64,000 nt of DNA from CAVURS01 sp963834425 (GTDB taxonomy: Bacteria > Actinomycetota > Actinomycetes > Actinomycetales > CAVURS01), in NCBI GenBank assembly GCA_963834425.1, contig CAWIBR010000008.1:479431-543430 (forward strand). The letters run 5' to 3'. The notes under the pieces are model-generated. The model saw only the letters and a program-made list of their open reading frames with translations, did not search any database and was not told where the DNA came from. Shown here piece by piece: positions 61,594 to 64,000 of this stretch. Numbering within the stretch: position 1 is the stretch's first letter; each line of letters starts with the position of its first letter. Made by a program: the position numbers and the translations under genes.

Positions 61594-64000
61594 GTGCCAA
61601 AGGTCCGGGTCTACGAGCTTGCCAAAGAGCTCGGTGTCGAGAGCAAGGTCGTCATGACCAAGCTCCAGGAAATGGGCGAGTTCGTGCGCAGCGCGTCCTC
61701 GACCGTCGAACCCCCCGTCGTCCGCCGGTTGCGGACCGAGATGCCCGCAGCGCCGCCGGCTTCGGCCGAAGCGCCTGCGCCGGCCAAGAAGCCGGCCGCC
61801 CGCAAGAGCGCGGCCACCCCAGCTCCGGCCCCCGCGCCGGCCGTCGAGGCAACCGCGCCAGCCGAGGCCCCGGCCGCTGTCGCCGCAGCCGCGGCACCTG
61901 TCGCGCCGCCAGTGCCGGCCGCGCCGGAGGCCCCGGCTGCCGACGTCCCCGACCGGCCCGAGGCGCCCGGCGCGCCGGCCGAGCCGGCTGCGGTCGAGGC
62001 GGCCGCCGCCCACGCCACCGAGGTGACCGAGGCGCCCGGTGAGCACGCCGACGGCGGCGCCCGCCCCGGCGCGCCGCGGCCCGGCAACAACCCCTTCGCG
62101 CCGAGCCAGGGCATGCCCCGGCCGGGCGGCCCGAGGCCGGGTAACAACCCGTTCGCGCCGAGCCAGGGCATGCCCCGGCCCGGGCAGCGACCCGGTGGAC
62201 CCCGACCGGCTGGTGCCGGACCGGGTGGTCCGCGCCCCAACCCGGGCAGCATGCCCACTCGCGCAACCCCGGGCATGATGCCCGGCCGTGATGCTCGCCC
62301 AGCCGGTCCCGGCCGTGGCGCGCCCGGTCGCACCGGTGGTCCCGGCGGTCGTCCCGGCGGCGGCGCGGGTGGCGGCTTCGGCGGTCGCCCCGGCGGCGGT
62401 GGCGGTCCCGGTGGTGCTGGTGGCGGTGGCGGTTTCGCCGGCCGGCCCGGTGGCGGCGGCGGTGGCCGCGGTGGCCGTGGCGGCACCCAGGGTGCGTTCG
62501 GCCGCGGTGGCGGTCGGCCGGTTCGCGGCCGCAAGTCCAAGCGGCAGAAGCGGCAAGAGTTCGACAACATGCAGGCGCCCTCGCTGGGCGGCGTCACGGT
62601 TCCTCGCGGTGACGGCAAGACCATCGTCCGGATCCGGCGCGGCTCCTCGCTGAGCGACTTCGCCGACCGGATCGGTGCCAACCCGGCCAGCCTGGTGACC
62701 GTGCTGTTCCACCTCGGCGAGATGGCTACGGCGACCCAGTCGGTCGATGAGGACACCTTCCGCCTGCTCGGCGCCGAGCTCGGCTACGAGATCCAGGTCG
62801 TCTCGCCGGAGGAGGAGGAGCGCGAGCTGCTCGACTCCTTCAACATCGACCTGGACGCCGAGCTGGCCGCCGAGGGCGACGAGGACCTGCAGCCGCGGCC
62901 GCCGGTCGTCACCGTCATGGGCCACGTCGACCACGGCAAGACCCGCCTGCTGGACGCCATCCGCAACGCGGAGGTCGCAGCGGGGGAGGCCGGCGGGATC
63001 ACCCAGCACATCGGCGCCTACCAGGTGCACACCGAGCACGAGGGTCTGGACCGCGCGATCACCTTCATCGACACCCCGGGTCACGAGGCCTTCACGGCCA
63101 TGCGAGCCCGCGGTGCCCAGGTGACTGACATCGCCGTACTCGTCGTCGCTGCTGACGACGGCGTGATGCCGCAGACCATCGAGGCGCTCAACCACGCCCA
63201 GGCGGCCGACGTGCCGATCGTCGTGGCGGTGAACAAGATCGACAAGGAAGGCGCCAACCCGGACAAGATCCGGCAGCAGCTCACCGAGTACAACCTGGTG
63301 GCCGAGGAGTACGGCGGCGACACGATGTTCGTCAACGTCTCCGCCCGCACCGGCGAGAACATCGACCAGCTGCTCGAGGCCGTCCTGCTCACCGCGGACG
63401 CGGCGCTCGACCTGCGGGCCAACCCGGACAAGGACGCGCGCGGCGTGGCCATCGAGGCCCACCTGGACAAGGGACGGGGCTCGGTCGCCACGGTGCTCGT
63501 GCAGTCCGGGACGCTGAACGTCGGCGACTCGATCGTGACCGGGCACGCCTACGGGCGCGTGCGGGCCATGCTCGACGAGCACGGCAACAACCTCGAGGAG
63601 GCGACGCCGTCGCGGCCGGTCCAGGTGCTCGGCCTGACCTCCGTGCCCGGCGCCGGCGACACCTTCCTGGTGGCACCGGACGACCGCACGGCCCGGCAGA
63701 TCGCGGAGAAGCGCGAGGCGGCCGACCGGCAGGCGGCGCTGGCCAAGGCGCGCAAGCGGATCAGCCTGGAGGACCTCAACGAGGCGCTCGCTGCAGGCAA
63801 GGTCGAGACCCTCAACCTGATCCTCAAGGGCGATGTCTCGGGTTCGGTCGAGGCGCTCGAGGACGCGCTGCTCCAGATCGATGTCGGCGAAGAGGTCGAC
63901 CTGCGGATCATCGACCGCGGCGTCGGCGCCATCACGCTGAACAACATCAACCTGGCGGTGGCGTCCGAGGCGATCATCATCGGCTTCAACGTGCGGGCCG
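61594..64000 (+). CDS. infB: Translation initiation factor IF-2 (C-terminus beyond the window)
   Basis: IF-2 delivers initiator tRNA. From GTG 61594 (ACAGGAG 5-11 bases upstream) 802 codons are open to the window end. The N-terminal domain VPKVRVYELAKELGVESK is followed by an Ala/Pro-rich region (about 50-150), then a Pro/Gly/Arg-rich region (about 150-310). That region contains a duplicated GNNPFAPSQGMPRPG. The G domain has GHVDHGKT (443-450), DTPGHE (493-498) and NKID (547-550), and domain II follows. The final C-terminal domain is missing. No frameshift is seen within the window. Confidence 0.96.
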   Translation, partial: MPKVRVYELAKELGVESKVVMTKLQEMGEFVRSASSTVEPPVVRRLRTEMPAAPPASAEAPAPAKKPAARKSAATPAPAPAPAVEATAPAEAPAAVAAAAAPVAPPVPAAPEAPAADVPDRPEAPGAPAEPAAVEAAAAHATEVTEAPGEHADGGARPGAPRPGNNPFAPSQGMPRPGGPRPGNNPFAPSQGMPRPGQRPGGPRPAGAGPGGPRPNPGSMPTRATPGMMPGRDARPAGPGRGAPGRTGGPGGRPGGGAGGGFGGRPGGGGGPGGAGGGGGFAGRPGGGGGGRGGRGGTQGAFGRGGGRPVRGRKSKRQKRQEFDNMQAPSLGGVTVPRGDGKTIVRIRRGSSLSDFADRIGANPASLVTVLFHLGEMATATQSVDEDTFRLLGAELGYEIQVVSPEEEERELLDSFNIDLDAELAAEGDEDLQPRPPVVTVMGHVDHGKTRLLDAIRNAEVAAGEAGGITQHIGAYQVHTEHEGLDRAITFIDTPGHEAFTAMRARGAQVTDIAVLVVAADDGVMPQTIEALNHAQAADVPIVVAVNKIDKEGANPDKIRQQLTEYNLVAEEYGGDTMFVNVSARTGENIDQLLEAVLLTADAALDLRANPDKDARGVAIEAHLDKGRGSVATVLVQSGTLNVGDSIVTGHAYGRVRAMLDEHGNNLEEATPSRPVQVLGLTSVPGAGDTFLVAPDDRTARQIAEKREAADRQAALAKARKRISLEDLNEALAAGKVETLNLILKGDVSGSVEALEDALLQIDVGEEVDLRIIDRGVGAITLNNINLAVASEAIIIGFNVRA

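Noticed and set aside
61528..63582. 684-codon open frame antisense to infB
   Set aside because: It is the complement of the IF-2 Gly/Pro/Arg-rich and G-domain codons. High third-position GC keeps antisense frames open, and its translation has no recognisable domain.

Overview
The window is high-GC (about 70 percent) chromosomal DNA from an actinobacterium. The evidence is the conserved order yraN-yifB-dprA-xerC-whiG, rpsB-tsf-pyrH-frr-cdsA-rlmN, dxr-rseP-ispG-GNAT-proS and rimP-nusA-ylxR-infB, plus a WhiG/FliA-type sigma factor, a DivI1A-repeat protein and a urease set lacking ureE. A Propionibacteriales (Nocardioides-like) relative is a reasonable guess, but the sequence does not settle it.

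Layout. 0-7.5 kb: end of yraN, yifB, dprA, xerC, whiG, an M23 peptidase, a PLP aminotransferase and a DMT transporter. 7.8-13.4 kb: ribosome, translation and phospholipid genes. 13.4-18.2 kb: DivI1A-repeat protein, GNAT, LOG-family protein, propionyl/acetyl-CoA synthetase and a MarR regulator. 18.2-35.3 kb: a polyamine and GABA catabolic region with an Lrp regulator, class III aminotransferase, two aldehyde dehydrogenases, a FAD amine oxidoreductase, agmatinase, an APC permease, GabT and GabD. A DUF222/HNH gene and a secreted peptidase sit within it. 35.4-38.3 kb: two tandem units, each encoding two very small peptides behind a structured leader, followed by a membrane GGDEF-EAL protein. 38.3-47.4 kb: isoprenoid genes, site-2 protease, acetyltransferase, AbiEi/DUF559 protein, proS and a HAD hydrolase. 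47.6-58 kb: urease (ureABCFGD), allantoinase, NCS2 permease, malate synthase and a DUF6986 aldolase-like protein, consistent with purine/allantoin use through urea and glyoxylate. 58-64 kb: a ferritin-like protein, a Tat lipoprotein, then rimP, nusA, ylxR and infB, which runs off the end.

Sequence quality. At least 17 genes, several of them essential, are broken by single-base changes. Every one is explained by one or more EXTRA bases and none requires a deletion. I read this as insertion-biased sequencing or assembly error, not biology. Affected genes are given as whole genes with the approximate error positions.

How the genes fit together. Agmatinase makes putrescine and urea. The aminotransferase, aldehyde dehydrogenases, GabT and GabD can carry putrescine through GABA to succinate. 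Urea from agmatine and from allantoin can be taken by the urease. Glyoxylate from allantoin can be condensed by malate synthase. Many monocistronic or first-in-operon genes have a TANNNT-like -10 box ending 6-7 bases before the start codon and no Shine-Dalgarno sequence, which indicates leaderless mRNAs. The most interesting unexplained element is the pair of small-peptide units at 35.44-36.13 kb upstream of the cyclic-di-GMP enzyme gene.
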